In this document: positions 1 to 8,267 of the stretch, one piece after another
Numbering within the stretch: position 1 is the first letter of the stretch
Layout: each line of letters starts with the position of its first letter
Assembly (NCBI RefSeq): GCF_001435505.1
Contig: NZ_AZDO01000046.1
Span: 1-36,010 of the forward strand
Reading direction: 5' to 3'
DNA: 36,010 bases
Source of the DNA: Companilactobacillus futsaii JCM 17355
GTDB taxonomy: Bacteria > Bacillota > Bacilli > Lactobacillales > Lactobacillaceae
The notes under the pieces: generated by a model
Database searches by the model: none
What the model was told of the DNA's origin: nothing
The model's input: only the letters and a program-made list of their open reading frames with translations
Position numbers and translations under genes: made by a program

Positions 1-28
1 TTTATGGAAAATATTAAGTTTTAAAAAA

Positions 29-55
29 TGTTCGGTTATTTCTTGCAATCTGCCA
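29..55 (+). repeat. 27-bp motif, left copy
   Basis: The sequence reads TGTTCGGTTAT-N6-CAATCTGCCA. The same two arms with the same 6-base gap occur in inverted orientation at 35957-35983, at the other end of the window. The motif is weakly dyad-symmetric (TG...G.TT on the left, AA.C...CA on the right). It lies just past the asnS terminator. A protein-binding site or a short dispersed repeat is possible; the function is unknown. Confidence 0.5.
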
Positions 56-58
56 AGT

Positions 59-97
59 AAAAAAAGAACCCAGAAAATTAATTTCTGAGTTCTTTTC
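59..97 (-). terminator. Intrinsic terminator of asnS
   Basis: On the minus strand an AAAGAACTCAGAAA / TTTTCTGGGTTCTTT stem is followed by a run of T. It lies just after the asnS stop codon. Confidence 0.85.
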
Positions 98-108
98 TTC
101 ATTATCTA

Positions 109-1500
109 TTAAAATTCAGCGTTACCAGGTGTTCTAGGATAAGCAATGACATCTCTGATATTTTCCATACCTGTGATGTACATAACTAATCTTTCAAAAC
201 CGATACCGAAACCTGAGTGAACTGTACCACCGTACTTACGTAATTCTAAGTACCACTTGTAGTCTTCTTCGTTCATATCAAGTTCAGCCATTCTAGCTTC
301 TAGTTTGTCCAAACGTTCCTCACGTTGTGAACCACCAATCAATTCACCAATTTCAGGAACTAACAAGTCGGCTGCAGCAACGGTCTTGCCATCGTCATTA
401 GCACGCATGTAGAAAGCCTTGAAATCCTTAGGATAGTCAGTGATAAAGACCGGTTTCTTGTAAACTTGTTCTGATAAATAACGTTCGTGTTCAGAATCAA
501 GATCTAGTCCCCAGTAAGGTTTAACTTCAAATTCAACGTCTGTAGCTTTTTCTAGGATATCGATAGCATCTGTATAAGTTACGTGAGCAAATTCTTCGCC
601 AGCTGTAGCTTTTAAGCGGTCGATCAAAGTATTATCAACGTTTTCGTTCAAGAATTCTAATTCTTCTTTAGCGTGATCCATTACGTAGTTGATAACGTAC
701 TTCAATAGTTCTTCAGAGCAATCCATTTCATCTTTCAAATCAGCAAAAGCTAGTTCTGGTTCGATCATCCAAAATTCAGAAGCGTGACGACCAGTATGTG
801 AGTTTTCAGCTCTAAATGTAGGACCGAATGTGTAAACATTTCTAAATGCCAAAGCAAATGGTTCAACCTCTAGTTGTCCAGAAACCGTCAAGTTTGTTTC
901 TTTCTTGAAGAAATCTTGGCTATAGTCTACTTTTCCATCGTCTGTCTTAGGAACGTTATTCATATCTAAAGTTGTAACTTCAAACATTTCACCAGCACCT
1001 TCAGCATCAGAACTTGTGATGATTGGTGTGTGAACATAAACGAAGTCATTGTGTTGTAGGTATTCGTGGATAGCAAAAGCAGCTAGTGAACGAATTCTAA
1101 AGACTGAGTAGAAAGTGTTAGTTCTTGGACGCAAGTGAGCTACTGTTCTCATAAATTCGTATGAGTGAGCTTTCTTTTGCAATGGATAATCAGCATCTGA
1201 AGATCCTTCTTCGACTACTTCAGTAGCATGGATTTCAAAAGGTTGTTGAGCTTTAGGTGTCAAAGCTAATTCACCAACAACTTTGATAGTTGTACTGATT
1301 GGGTACTTAACTACTTCAGCATAGTTTTCCATATCGCTAGTCATAACAACTTGCACATTCTTGAAGAATGAACCATCGTTTAATTCGATAAAGCCAACTC
1401 TCTTTGAACCTCTGATTGTACGAATCCAACCAGAAACAGTGATTTTGTCACCGTCAGCAAATTCTTTTTTGTATAAATCTTTAACCAAAACGTTTTGCAT
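109..1500 (-). CDS. asnS: Asparaginyl-tRNA synthetase
   Basis: Charges tRNA-Asn with asparagine using ATP in the cytoplasm. The 463-residue length is typical of bacterial AsnRS. The N-terminal part is an OB-fold anticodon-binding domain (residues ~1-110, including [21 protein letters not shown]). The rest is a class II catalytic core with motif 2 ([15 protein letters not shown]) and motif 3 ([15 protein letters not shown]) near the C-terminus. AsnRS is preferred over AspRS because the protein is short and lacks the GAD insertion domain of bacterial AspRS, and because the leader is a T-box with a plausible AAC (Asn) specifier. The ATG start follows a GGAG-like site. The gene is monocistronic between its T-box leader and a strong terminator. 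Confidence 0.97.
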   Translation of the reverse strand: MQNVLVKDLYKKEFADGDKITVSGWIRTIRGSKRVGFIELNDGSFFKNVQVVMTSDMENYAEVVKYPISTTIKVVGELALTPKAQQPFEIHATEVVEEGSSDADYPLQKKAHSYEFMRTVAHLRPRTNTFYSVFRIRSLAAFAIHEYLQHNDFVYVHTPIITSSDAEGAGEMFEVTTLDMNNVPKTDDGKVDYSQDFFKKETNLTVSGQLEVEPFALAFRNVYTFGPTFRAENSHTGRHASEFWMIEPELAFADLKDEMDCSEELLKYVINYVMDHAKEELEFLNENVDNTLIDRLKATAGEEFAHVTYTDAIDILEKATDVEFEVKPYWGLDLDSEHERYLSEQVYKKPVFITDYPKDFKAFYMRANDDGKTVAAADLLVPEIGELIGGSQREERLDKLEARMAELDMNEEDYKWYLELRKYGGTVHSGFGIGFERLVMYITGMENIRDVIAYPRTPGNAEF

Positions 1501-1534
1501 TGTTTTCTCCTTTTAAAATCCAGAATACTATAAA

Positions 1535-1795
1535 CTAAAAAAAATCCTCCATCCCTAATAAAAGGGACGAAAGATTTTTTCCGCGGTACCACCCAAGTTT
1601 TTTATAAAAACACCTCAAAGTACATAAATATACTCTCCAATTGTAACGCATTGGGTCACGTCCGTACCTACTCTACATATGTATTTCAGCCAGAAATAAC
1701 GAAGATGTTTTTCCTATATACCGACACGTTAAGTTCTCACTTGCCTTAACTCCCTGTGGATAAAGTATACAGTACTCCTTCTTCTAATATTATTC
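1535..1795 (-). promoter_or_regulatory. T-box riboswitch (Asn) leader of asnS
   Basis: The minus strand carries the canonical T-box sequence GGGTGGTACCGCGG at 1581-1594. It is followed by a terminator hairpin (TCTTTCGTCCC / GGGATGGAGGA, then a T run) at about 1540-1576. Upstream, a stem-I-like region contains an AGGGAG bulge motif and, on its 3' side, an AAC codon followed by A (1706-1709), a good asparagine specifier candidate. Known mechanism: uncharged tRNA-Asn pairs with the specifier and the T-box bulge and prevents termination, inducing asnS when asparaginyl-tRNA is short. The specifier assignment is by eye. Confidence 0.93.
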
Positions 1796-1811
1796 ATATT
1801 GATTTTCTTAA

Positions 1812-1840
1812 ATGTAGCATATTTTCATACCAAATGTAAA
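1812..1840 (-). promoter_or_regulatory. Probable asnS promoter
   Basis: On the minus strand TTTACA (1835-1840) is followed after 17 bases by CTACAT (1812-1817). It is placed correctly to transcribe the T-box leader. The -10 match is only moderate. Confidence 0.4.
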
Positions 1841-1874
1841 GTACAATAGAGAAGTATTTATAAGGGAGGATTTT

Positions 1875-2594
1875 ATGAAGAAAAAAGTCTGGAAATGGCT
1901 ATTAGGAATTTTAATCGTTCTACTGGCAGCCATTTCAATAATGGTCGTTGTGATTAAAATTAAAGAGTATCAACCAAGCGAAACAGCTGTATCTACTTCA
2001 CAAGAAGCTTCAATCGTAGATAATGTTATTCGTTTCGAAGGCGACAATAACAAGCCTAAAGTGATTTTTTATCCAGGAGCTTTAGTCGAACCAGCAAGTT
2101 ACAGTATTTGGGCTCAAAAAGTGGCACAGGCCGGCTATTCAGTCTATATCGTCCACTTCCCACTCGATCTAGCTGTTTTGAATAGTAATGCTGCTAATAG
2201 AATTTCTAAGAGCAACGGCTACATTATCGGTGGTCACTCACTCGGTGGAACAATGGCGGCCAAGTATGCCAAAAACAACCCTAAGAACCTCAAGGGGATT
2301 TTCTTTTTAGCAAGTTATCCTGAAAACAAAAATGATTTACATGAAATAAATGTACCAGTTCTCTCACTAACTGCTACTAAAGACGGTGTTTTGAACCATA
2401 CCAATTATCAGAAAACTAAAAAACTACTACCGAACAATACAATTTATGAACAAATAAAAGGTGGCAATCATGCGGGCTTTGGTAGCTACGGCAAGCAAAG
2501 TGGCGATAATACTGCATCCATCAGTAATGCAAAACAGCAAAATATTATAAGCAGACTTTTAATAAATTGGTTAAATAACTCAATTAGTGAATAA
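1875..2594 (+). CDS. Membrane-anchored alpha/beta hydrolase
   Basis: A 239-residue protein with an N-terminal hydrophobic helix (about residues 7-27, after MKKKVWK) that should hold it at the outer face of the membrane. The nucleophile elbow is GGHSLGG (about residue 115), with the serine as catalytic nucleophile. A C-terminal GGNHAGFG segment should supply the catalytic histidine, and an aspartate in ATKDGVLN (about residue 170) fits the third triad member. This arrangement matches the alpha/beta hydrolase superfamily. The substrate is not evident; an esterase or dienelactone-hydrolase-like role is possible. The start is supported by AAGGGAGG seven bases upstream. No terminator is seen before the next gene. 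Confidence 0.85.
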   Translation: MKKKVWKWLLGILIVLLAAISIMVVVIKIKEYQPSETAVSTSQEASIVDNVIRFEGDNNKPKVIFYPGALVEPASYSIWAQKVAQAGYSVYIVHFPLDLAVLNSNAANRISKSNGYIIGGHSLGGTMAAKYAKNNPKNLKGIFFLASYPENKNDLHEINVPVLSLTATKDGVLNHTNYQKTKKLLPNNTIYEQIKGGNHAGFGSYGKQSGDNTASISNAKQQNIISRLLINWLNNSISE

Positions 2595-2595
2595 A

Positions 2596-2609
2596 TTAAA
2601 ACGTTTTCA
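2596..2609 (+). promoter_or_regulatory. Candidate cre (CcpA) site
   Basis: TTAAAACGTTTTCA matches the catabolite-responsive consensus TGWAANCGNTNWCA except for one base (T instead of G at position 2). It ends about 30 bases before an extended -10 element and so could control the gene at 2678. Sequence match only. Confidence 0.35.
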
Positions 2610-2637
2610 TAATTTTCCACAAAAGCGCATACATTTT

Positions 2638-2646
2638 TGTTATACT
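2638..2646 (+). promoter_or_regulatory. Extended -10 promoter of the gene at 2678
   Basis: TGTTATACT fits an extended -10 element (TGnTATAAT with one change), about 32 bases before the start codon. No convincing -35 box is seen. Confidence 0.45.
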
Positions 2647-2677
2647 AACATTAATCGTTACAATTTTTGGGGGAATT

Positions 2678-3370
2678 ATGACAGTCTTATTTAATGAAAA
2701 AATAAATTTAACTGAGGATGCAACTGGATTTATCAATAAATATATCGACTATGTCAAAGAACTCAATCATAAGGATCTCTTTGAGGGATTGAAAGATAAA
2801 CAAATTCTCAAGAATAAGTTCATCTTTAAAATATACCAATTAGAAAATTTGGATTCAGCCATGGTCGACATCCACATTGCAAATAATCGTGTTTATGTTT
2901 TAGCAAGTGTCTGGACTTCAAAAGTCATTACAATTGGCTCAATTCCTCTCACGCCAAAACTAAAAATAGCTTTATCAAATAATTATTATCCAAAATTAGG
3001 CATCACTGGTGGCTTCTTCAAACAAGTCGTACCGAATGAATTCGATAAGGACAAAATTGTCGATGGCTTTGATCCATATCAACTAACTTTAGAGATTTAC
3101 AAAGCTGATATGACTGTCTACAAGTCACAAAAAATAGATTCTATCTATCACGCTACTTTCAAGACAGAAAATAGTCTGATTACCGTATCGAAAAATTTAA
3201 TGCGTTGCTTTGCTGTTTTTGGATTATTACTAGGATTAGGATTTATGTTTCTAGGTTTCATGCTAACCGGCTTATTAGTTATCATCGCCTTCTTCGGTGT
3301 AAACTCTTATACCTTGATAATTGCTGATACGCATATGCAAACACGGCCGCAACGTCAAAGAATCAGTTAA
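2678..3370 (+). CDS. Unknown protein with C-terminal membrane hairpin
   Basis: I do not recognise this 230-residue protein. The first ~170 residues look soluble, mixed charged and beta-rich. They are followed by two closely spaced hydrophobic helices (about residues 177-212, with the glycine-rich stretch FGLLLGLGFMFLGFMLTGLL) and a short basic tail ending RPQRQRIS. The topology suggests a cytoplasmic domain tethered to the membrane. The start is backed by a TTGGGGGAATT ribosome binding region. It is followed by a strong terminator and so is probably transcribed alone. Confidence 0.7.
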   Translation: MTVLFNEKINLTEDATGFINKYIDYVKELNHKDLFEGLKDKQILKNKFIFKIYQLENLDSAMVDIHIANNRVYVLASVWTSKVITIGSIPLTPKLKIALSNNYYPKLGITGGFFKQVVPNEFDKDKIVDGFDPYQLTLEIYKADMTVYKSQKIDSIYHATFKTENSLITVSKNLMRCFAVFGLLLGLGFMFLGFMLTGLLVIIAFFGVNSYTLIIADTHMQTRPQRQRIS

Positions 3371-3384
3371 TACGTGATTTATGT

Positions 3385-3432
3385 AAAAGCCTCATAAAAA
3401 TGTTGATAAATACATTTTTATGAGGCTTTTTG
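3385..3432 (+). terminator. Strong intrinsic terminator
   Basis: AAAAGCCTCATAAAAATG pairs perfectly with CATTTTTATGAGGCTTTT around a 10-base loop and is followed by T. It ends the transcript of the gene at 2678-3370. Confidence 0.92.
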
Positions 3433-3473
3433 GTATGTTTTATAGTATTATTATGATAAATATTTCCAAAAAC

Positions 3474-3490
3474 GTTCGCTATTCACGAAC
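3474..3490. promoter_or_regulatory. Inverted repeat before amino acid permease
   Basis: GTTCG-N7-CGAAC lies 29 bases upstream of the permease start codon. It could be an operator or a small mRNA hairpin. No regulator can be assigned. Confidence 0.3.
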
Positions 3491-3518
3491 AATGGGGGTT
3501 ACGAAAGGGTGATATATC

Positions 3519-4898
3519 TTGGAAAAAAAGTCATTAAATAGGAGTCTGTCTTCAAGACAAATGCAAATGATTGCTCTTGGTGGAACAATCGGTGTTGGTC
3601 TATTCATGGGTTCAGCTTCGACAATCAAATGGACAGGTCCTTCGGTTTTAATCGCATATGCTATTGCTGGTTTGATTTTGTACATGGTTATGCGTGCTTT
3701 AGGTGAAATGATTTACACAGATCCATCTACAGGCTCTTTTGCAAAATTTGGCTCTGAATATATCCATCCAGTTGTTGGCTATTTAACTGCTTGGAGTAAT
3801 GTCTTTCAATGGCTAGTCGTTGGAATTTCTGAAGTAATTGCTGTTGGAACTTATCTTGAATTCTGGTGGCCCAATTTGCCACAATGGCTCGTTGGGGTTG
3901 TCGTTGTCGCCACTCTTTGTCTAGCCAATTTAACTTCCGTTAAGGCTTATGGGGAAATGGAATTTTGGTTCTCATTAATCAAAGTTATCACCATTATCTT
4001 TATGATTATTATGGGACTTTTAGTTATCTTATTCGGTCTCGGTAACAATGGACATCCCGTTGGTATCAGTAATCTTTGGACTAACGGTGGTTTCTTTACT
4101 GGTGGTTTGAAAGGTTTTATCTTTGCTCTTTCAATCGTGGTCGCTTCTTATCAAGGTATTGAAGTTATTGGTATCACGGCTGGTGAAGCAGAAAATCCTC
4201 AAAGCAGCATCGTACATGCGATTCGGACTATCGTTGGAAGAATTCTGATCTTCTATATTGGTGCAATTTTTGTTATCGTTTCAATTTATCCTTGGAACAA
4301 ATTAGGTACGATGGGCTCTCCCTTTACCGAAACTTTTGCCAAAGTTGGAATTACCTTTGCAGCTGAAATCATTAATTTCGTTGTTTTAACAGCGGCACTT
4401 TCTGGATGTAACTCAGGTATGTTCAGTGCCAGTCGAATGCTATACACATTAGGATTGGAAAATAATTTACCAAAATCGTTCAAGAAAATTTCTAAAGCTG
4501 GTGTTCCTTATATCGCCGTTATCACTATTTCACTAGGTATTTTAATTGGCTTGATCATCAACTTCTTGCTTCCCGTCTTACTTCATACTTCTAGCGATGT
4601 CTTCGTAGTTGTTTACAGTTCCAGTGTCTTGCCAGGTATGGTACCGTGGTTCGTTATTTTATTCAGTGAACTTCATTTCAGAAGACTTAACAAAGATAAG
4701 ATGAAAGATCATCCTTTTAAAATGCCATTCTATCCGCTTAGTAATTACTTAGCCATTGCGGCATTATTAATAATCTTAGTCTTCATGTTCTTAAATCCAG
4801 AAACGACCATTTCATTATTAATTGGTGTAGTTTTCTTAGTTTTCATGACTTGTTTCTACTTTGTTCGTGAAAGATTTCAAATACACAAGGAAAAATAA
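3519..4898 (+). CDS. Amino acid permease, APC superfamily
   Basis: A 459-residue integral membrane protein with about 12 hydrophobic helices. It opens with the APC signature QMQMIALGGTIGVGLFMGS, the broken helix 1 that binds the amino acid backbone in this superfamily, followed by GPSVLIAYAIAGL. The length and pattern match the amino acid transporter (LysP/GabP/AnsP-like) family of proton-coupled importers; the substrate cannot be told from sequence alone. The start codon is TTG at 3519, supported by GAAAGGGTGA upstream. The 3' end runs directly into one arm of a terminator that has been split by a mobile element. Confidence 0.9.
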   Translation: MEKKSLNRSLSSRQMQMIALGGTIGVGLFMGSASTIKWTGPSVLIAYAIAGLILYMVMRALGEMIYTDPSTGSFAKFGSEYIHPVVGYLTAWSNVFQWLVVGISEVIAVGTYLEFWWPNLPQWLVGVVVVATLCLANLTSVKAYGEMEFWFSLIKVITIIFMIIMGLLVILFGLGNNGHPVGISNLWTNGGFFTGGLKGFIFALSIVVASYQGIEVIGITAGEAENPQSSIVHAIRTIVGRILIFYIGAIFVIVSIYPWNKLGTMGSPFTETFAKVGITFAAEIINFVVLTAALSGCNSGMFSASRMLYTLGLENNLPKSFKKISKAGVPYIAVITISLGILIGLIINFLLPVLLHTSSDVFVVVYSSSVLPGMVPWFVILFSELHFRRLNKDKMKDHPFKMPFYPLSNYLAIAALLIILVFMFLNPETTISLLIGVVFLVFMTCFYFVRERFQIHKEK

Positions 4899-4911
4899 AA
4901 AAACTTTGACT

Positions 4912-4919
4912 GTTTTTAA
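4912..4919 (+). repeat. Target site duplication, left of copy A
   Basis: GTTTTTAA, identical to 5439-5446 at the other end of the element. Confidence 0.8.
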
Positions 4920-5438
4920 GTTCTTTCTTAAGTTAGGTTAGTGCTGGATGTCGTCGTCCGTTCCGCTTTGTGGACGCTGGAACGTACTGGGCGCAACTTG
5001 AAGCTAATTCCAAAACCGGGAATCATCTCCAAGATTGACCTTTCACTAAGCAATAAATTGCTAAGTGAAATTTCAGTACTGAGCATCCACAAAGCTGCCA
5101 CTACCGACTAGATAACATCATTTATTGTTTATTTCAAATAATTCAAAGTCAAAAATAGCATCTATTCAGATGTAGTCATTGGGCCATTATTTGAATAGAT
5201 GCTTTATTTGTTTGATTGTATAAAAATACAAAGCCACTATCTAGTCCGGAATAGCAAAGAAAATTGGCTCAGTAGTGAAGTTATTCTTAGCAACTTGTTG
5301 CTTAGAATAAGGCCGAGTTTTGAGATTTTGCGCACTTGGTTCATGCAAAAGCTCAAAATCGTGCTCACTACGTTCCAGCCAAATTTGCTTTGCTATGGAG
5401 GACGGCATATTACTACTAACCTAACTTAAGAAAGAACC
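4920..5438 (+). mobile_element. MITE-like non-coding element, copy A (519 bp)
   Basis: Bounded by inverted repeats GTTCTTTCTTAAGTTAGG... (4920-4942) and its complement (5415-5438) and by an exact 8-bp direct repeat. It has no credible gene. Its interior is three hairpin domains. The left one (4963-5097) has outer arms CCGCTTTGTGGACGCT / AGCATCCACAAAGCTG, an inner GTACTG / CAGTAC pairing and a 30-base apical hairpin at 5041-5070. The central hairpin is at 5157-5203. The right domain (5251-5396) has the same plan, with its own 30-base apical hairpin at 5281-5310. It would need a transposase in trans; the 8-bp duplication and GG-ended repeat recall ISL3-type elements (inference). About 240 bases are nearly identical to copy B in inverse orientation. 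Confidence 0.85.
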
Positions 5439-5446
5439 GTTTTTAA
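5439..5446 (+). repeat. Target site duplication, right of copy A
   Basis: GTTTTTAA, identical to 4912-4919. Confidence 0.8.
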
Positions 5447-5487
5447 ATAGTCGAAGTTTTTTCATTACAAAATAGAATCTAGATGTA

Positions 5488-6132
5488 CTACTTTTTATAA
5501 ATCCCCTTATCCTTAATATACCAGGCCACGTCATCAGGAACGTAATATTTCAACGACTTACCTTCACGAACTCGTTTTCTTATCACCGTTGAACTGATTT
5601 CAATCACTGGTGTATTGACCCACATAATTGGATATTGGAATTTTTTTTCGTAGCCTTTACGACAAACACCGACAAAGTGAACTTCTTTAACCAATTCATC
5701 AATGTGCGACCATTTGGATAAACTCTCAACAATATCATAGCCGACGATCAAATAGTATTCCGTATTAGGATTGCGCTCTTTCAGTCGTTTAATCGTTTCA
5801 TAAGTATAACTGACACCACCTAACTCAATATCGGTCATATCGAGTTGAAAATTAGGGTTATCTCTAATGCCATATTTAATCATATTTATACGGTCATCGA
5901 CACTGACTTTAGGAATATAGCGACTAACTCCACGATGTGGCGGCACTTTACTAGGAATAAACAAAATTTTATCCAAATTCAATTGTTCAAAAACTTGTTG
6001 CGCAATCATCAAATGTCCATTGTGAATCGGATTGAATGATCCACTGAGAATGCCGACATGTTTCTTTTTAAAATTAAAATCTAATTGCGGTTGGACTTTG
6101 GTTCTAGTTAAAACTGCTCCAGCTGTATTCAT
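5488..6132 (-). CDS. nadD: Nicotinate-nucleotide adenylyltransferase
   Basis: Makes deamido-NAD from nicotinate mononucleotide and ATP, the shared late step of NAD synthesis. The nucleotidyltransferase signature GSFNPIHNGH (ATP-binding HxGH) is near the N-terminus, and ISSTVIRKRVREGKS near the C-terminus is the second nucleotide-binding motif. I place the start at the ATG at 6132 (MNTAGAV..., 214 residues) because AGGCGAG lies just upstream. An upstream in-frame TTG at 6153 would add seven residues without a good site. In many lactobacilli nadD sits in the yqeH-yqeK-rsfS cluster; here it stands alone between element A and the PatB operon. Confidence 0.93.
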   Translation of the reverse strand: MNTAGAVLTRTKVQPQLDFNFKKKHVGILSGSFNPIHNGHLMIAQQVFEQLNLDKILFIPSKVPPHRGVSRYIPKVSVDDRINMIKYGIRDNPNFQLDMTDIELGGVSYTYETIKRLKERNPNTEYYLIVGYDIVESLSKWSHIDELVKEVHFVGVCRKGYEKKFQYPIMWVNTPVIEISSTVIRKRVREGKSLKYYVPDDVAWYIKDKGIYKK

Positions 6133-6170
6133 ATTTCTCGCCTGCTTTAACAAATTATCTTTTGTTATAT

Positions 6171-6179
6171 ATTATACCA
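6171..6179 (-). promoter_or_regulatory. Extended -10 promoter of nadD
   Basis: On the minus strand TGGTATAAT is a full extended -10 element. It lies about 40 bases before the nadD start and just after the terminator of the preceding operon. Confidence 0.65.
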
Positions 6180-6186
6180 ACTGTAC

Positions 6187-6224
6187 AAAAAAATCTCCCA
6201 CAACTAATTTTGTGAGAGATTTTT
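6187..6224 (-). terminator. Terminator of the ABC-DUF3737-PatB operon
   Basis: On the minus strand AAAATCTCTCACAA / TTGTGGGAGATTTT is followed by T. It lies directly after the PatB stop codon and before the nadD promoter. Confidence 0.88.
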
Positions 6225-6225
6225 G

Positions 6226-7395
6226 TTATTTCTGATAATCTTTGAGCGATTTTTCTAAACGATTCAAACCATCTTGAATCATACTTTCGGGACTGGCGAT
6301 ATTCATCCGAATAAAATGTTGCCCATCCCCACGATAAACGGAACCAGAATTGATAATCAAGCCACTGTCATCTTTAATAAATTGAACTAATTTGTCAGCA
6401 TCATTAGTAATTTCTGAAACATCAAACCACAATAAATACGTTGCCTGACCTGGTACCCATTTGAGTTGAGGAATCTTTTCTTTGATAAAATCTAAAACTA
6501 ATTGGCGGTTCTTCAAAAGTTGTTCTTTTAAAGCTTTTAACCATGGACCGCCCTTTGTATAGGCAGCAATTGTGCCCGGAATGGCTACGAAATTTGGTTC
6601 CGCTAATTCTTCACTATTTAAGCCTCGACTCACTTGCGCACGAAGATTTTTATCTGGAACAATAATCGTTGCTGCATGCATAGCCGCCACGTTGAAAGTT
6701 TTACTTGGTGAAACTGCCACCACAACATTATCAAGATATTTACTATCTAAACCAAAGATAGGATTATAACCATCTTCGTTGAAAGTAATATCGCCATGAA
6801 TTTCATCACTGAACAATTTAACATCGTATTTTAGACATAAGCTAGCGATTTTTTCTAATTCAGATTTCGTCCAAATTTTGCCAACTGGATTGTGAGGATT
6901 GCAAAGAATCATCATGTTAGTTAGTGGATCGCTTAATTTAGTTTCCAAATCTGTGAAATCGATTGAATATGAACGAGTCTTGCTATCGTAAACTAAATCA
7001 TTAGAAACTACATGACGCCCGCTATTGACGATAGAATTATAGAAAATATTATAGACCGGTGCTTGAACCAATACGTTATCGCCTAACGAAGTCAATCGTC
7101 TGACAGCTGAAGAAATAGCCGGAACTACTCCTGTTGCAAAAATCATCCAGTCTTCTTGTGGACGAGCATGATGTTCTTTTTCATACCAATTAGCCACAGC
7201 TTTGAAATATGCTGGTGGGATCTCTTCATACCCAAACAAGCCCATTGAAATTTTTACTTGCAAGGCCTTTATGATTTCTGGAGCAACTGGAAAGTCCATA
7301 TCAGCAATCGTCATCGGCAGATCCCCATTGGGAACATCCCATTTAGCTGAATTACCAGCTCGTTTTTTATTTAAAGTTTCAAAATCATAAGCCAT
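6226..7395 (-). CDS. patB: PatB/MalY-type aminotransferase, probable C-S lyase
   Basis: A 389-residue PLP enzyme of fold type I. The PLP-binding lysine is in SPSKTFNVAAMHAA, with LCNPHNPVGKIW and SDEIHGD as the cofactor-binding motifs before it. The opening YDFETLNKKRAGNSAKWD is typical of the MalY/PatB subgroup. These enzymes mainly cleave C-S bonds of cystathionine, cysteine or related thioethers, giving pyruvate, ammonia and a thiol. The ATG at 7395 is chosen because GAGGTG stands seven bases upstream; the preceding TTG is less likely. The ribosome binding site overlaps the stop codon of the DUF3737 gene, so the two are translationally linked. Confidence 0.88.
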   Translation of the reverse strand: MAYDFETLNKKRAGNSAKWDVPNGDLPMTIADMDFPVAPEIIKALQVKISMGLFGYEEIPPAYFKAVANWYEKEHHARPQEDWMIFATGVVPAISSAVRRLTSLGDNVLVQAPVYNIFYNSIVNSGRHVVSNDLVYDSKTRSYSIDFTDLETKLSDPLTNMMILCNPHNPVGKIWTKSELEKIASLCLKYDVKLFSDEIHGDITFNEDGYNPIFGLDSKYLDNVVVAVSPSKTFNVAAMHAATIIVPDKNLRAQVSRGLNSEELAEPNFVAIPGTIAAYTKGGPWLKALKEQLLKNRQLVLDFIKEKIPQLKWVPGQATYLLWFDVSEITNDADKLVQFIKDDSGLIINSGSVYRGDGQHFIRMNIASPESMIQDGLNRLEKSLKDYQK

Positions 7396-7404
7396 CAAAA
7401 CACC

Positions 7405-8262
7405 TCATTGTTTGATTTTTTCAGCGATTTTAATTTTAGTTTCATCAGGATCGATTTGAGGGTCATCAAAGATAATCTTATCAACAGATTTCACTTTGAT
7501 TGAACCACTGATTGGATTCTTGATACTCATCACGTCAGTTGTAATATCGGCATCAATATTTGAACAATATTCAAAAGCCAAATCAGTCCGCAAAACTTTA
7601 CAGTTGATCATCTTAAGACCATCGATATAACAAAATCCCTGATCACTTTCGATTGTACAATTAATCAAAGTTAAATTCTTGGTATTCCAAGCTAAATATT
7701 CACCACTGATTTTAGAATCATAAATCGTCACGTTCTCGCAATTCCAAAAAGCATCTTTAGAAACGAAAGTTGAATCATGTACTTCGATATTTTTGGCACC
7801 ATCGAAGACGTAATTACCAACGACGTTCAAATTTTCTGCATAAATATTTGAACTATCTTTGCCGAAGTAATTTCCGTTAACTTGAACGTCTTTTAACTTG
7901 ATATCGTCACAAGTCCACATCGTTTCTTCAGCATCAGCAAAGTGAACGTTATTCAAACGAATATCTGAAGCTCTTCTGAATAGTTTTGGTGCCTGTAAAG
8001 CTGAGTCATTGATTTCAATATCGTGCGTATACCAAATCCCTGAACGAGACATGGTTTCAAAGATACTATTATTTACAACGACGTGGTTAACGTACCAAAG
8101 TGGATACTTCCATTTAAAAACTACATCGTCTAGATTGATATTACTAGCTTCTTTTAGTGGTGATTCACCTTGTCCAAAAGTAGTATCAACGATCTTTGCA
8201 TCATTTATTTTGAACAATGGACGTTCACCGTCAAAATATCCTTCATTAATTTCTGTTGTCAT
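7405..8262 (-). CDS. DUF3737 family protein, probable right-handed beta-helix
   Basis: A 285-residue protein built of repeating ~20-residue units of the type 'xIxLxNxxFxx' (for example NINLDDVVF, DIEINDSAL, DIRLNNVHF, NIEVHDSTF, NVTIYDSKI, NLTLINCTI), as expected for a parallel beta-helix. It has no signal peptide or membrane segment, so it should be cytoplasmic. I recognise it as DUF3737, a lactic acid bacterial family without an assigned reaction. It lies between the ABC exporter genes and the PatB gene with five-base spacing on one side and a ribosome binding site over its stop codon on the other. The function is unknown; the operon suggests a shared stress or thiol-related role. Confidence 0.82.
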   Translation of the reverse strand: MTTEINEGYFDGERPLFKINDAKIVDTTFGQGESPLKEASNINLDDVVFKWKYPLWYVNHVVVNNSIFETMSRSGIWYTHDIEINDSALQAPKLFRRASDIRLNNVHFADAEETMWTCDDIKLKDVQVNGNYFGKDSSNIYAENLNVVGNYVFDGAKNIEVHDSTFVSKDAFWNCENVTIYDSKISGEYLAWNTKNLTLINCTIESDQGFCYIDGLKMINCKVLRTDLAFEYCSNIDADITTDVMSIKNPISGSIKVKSVDKIIFDDPQIDPDETKIKIAEKIKQ

Positions 8263-8267
8263 ATAAT

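Larger units (their letters stand above)
4898..5462. terminator. Bidirectional terminator split by element copy A
   Basis: The left arm AAAAAACTTTGACT (4898-4911) is complementary to the right arm AGTCGAAGTTTTTT (5449-5462) with one mismatch. They are now 537 bases apart. Removing the 519-bp element and one 8-bp repeat restores a hairpin with the loop GTTTTTAAAT. It would serve the convergent permease (plus) and nadD (minus). Confidence 0.8.

Noticed and set aside
1535-1795. Other riboswitch classes for the asnS leader
   Set aside because: The GGGTGGTACCGCGG sequence with a following terminator is specific to T-box leaders.
5199-5429. A 76-codon plus-strand open frame inside element copy A
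   Set aside because: It has no ribosome binding site, lies over the element's hairpins and terminal repeat, and is not retained in copies B or C. The composition follows the palindromes.
4912-5446. Element A as a simple attenuator or riboswitch of a neighbouring gene
   Set aside because: It lies between two converging 3' ends, not before a start codon, and has transposition hallmarks.
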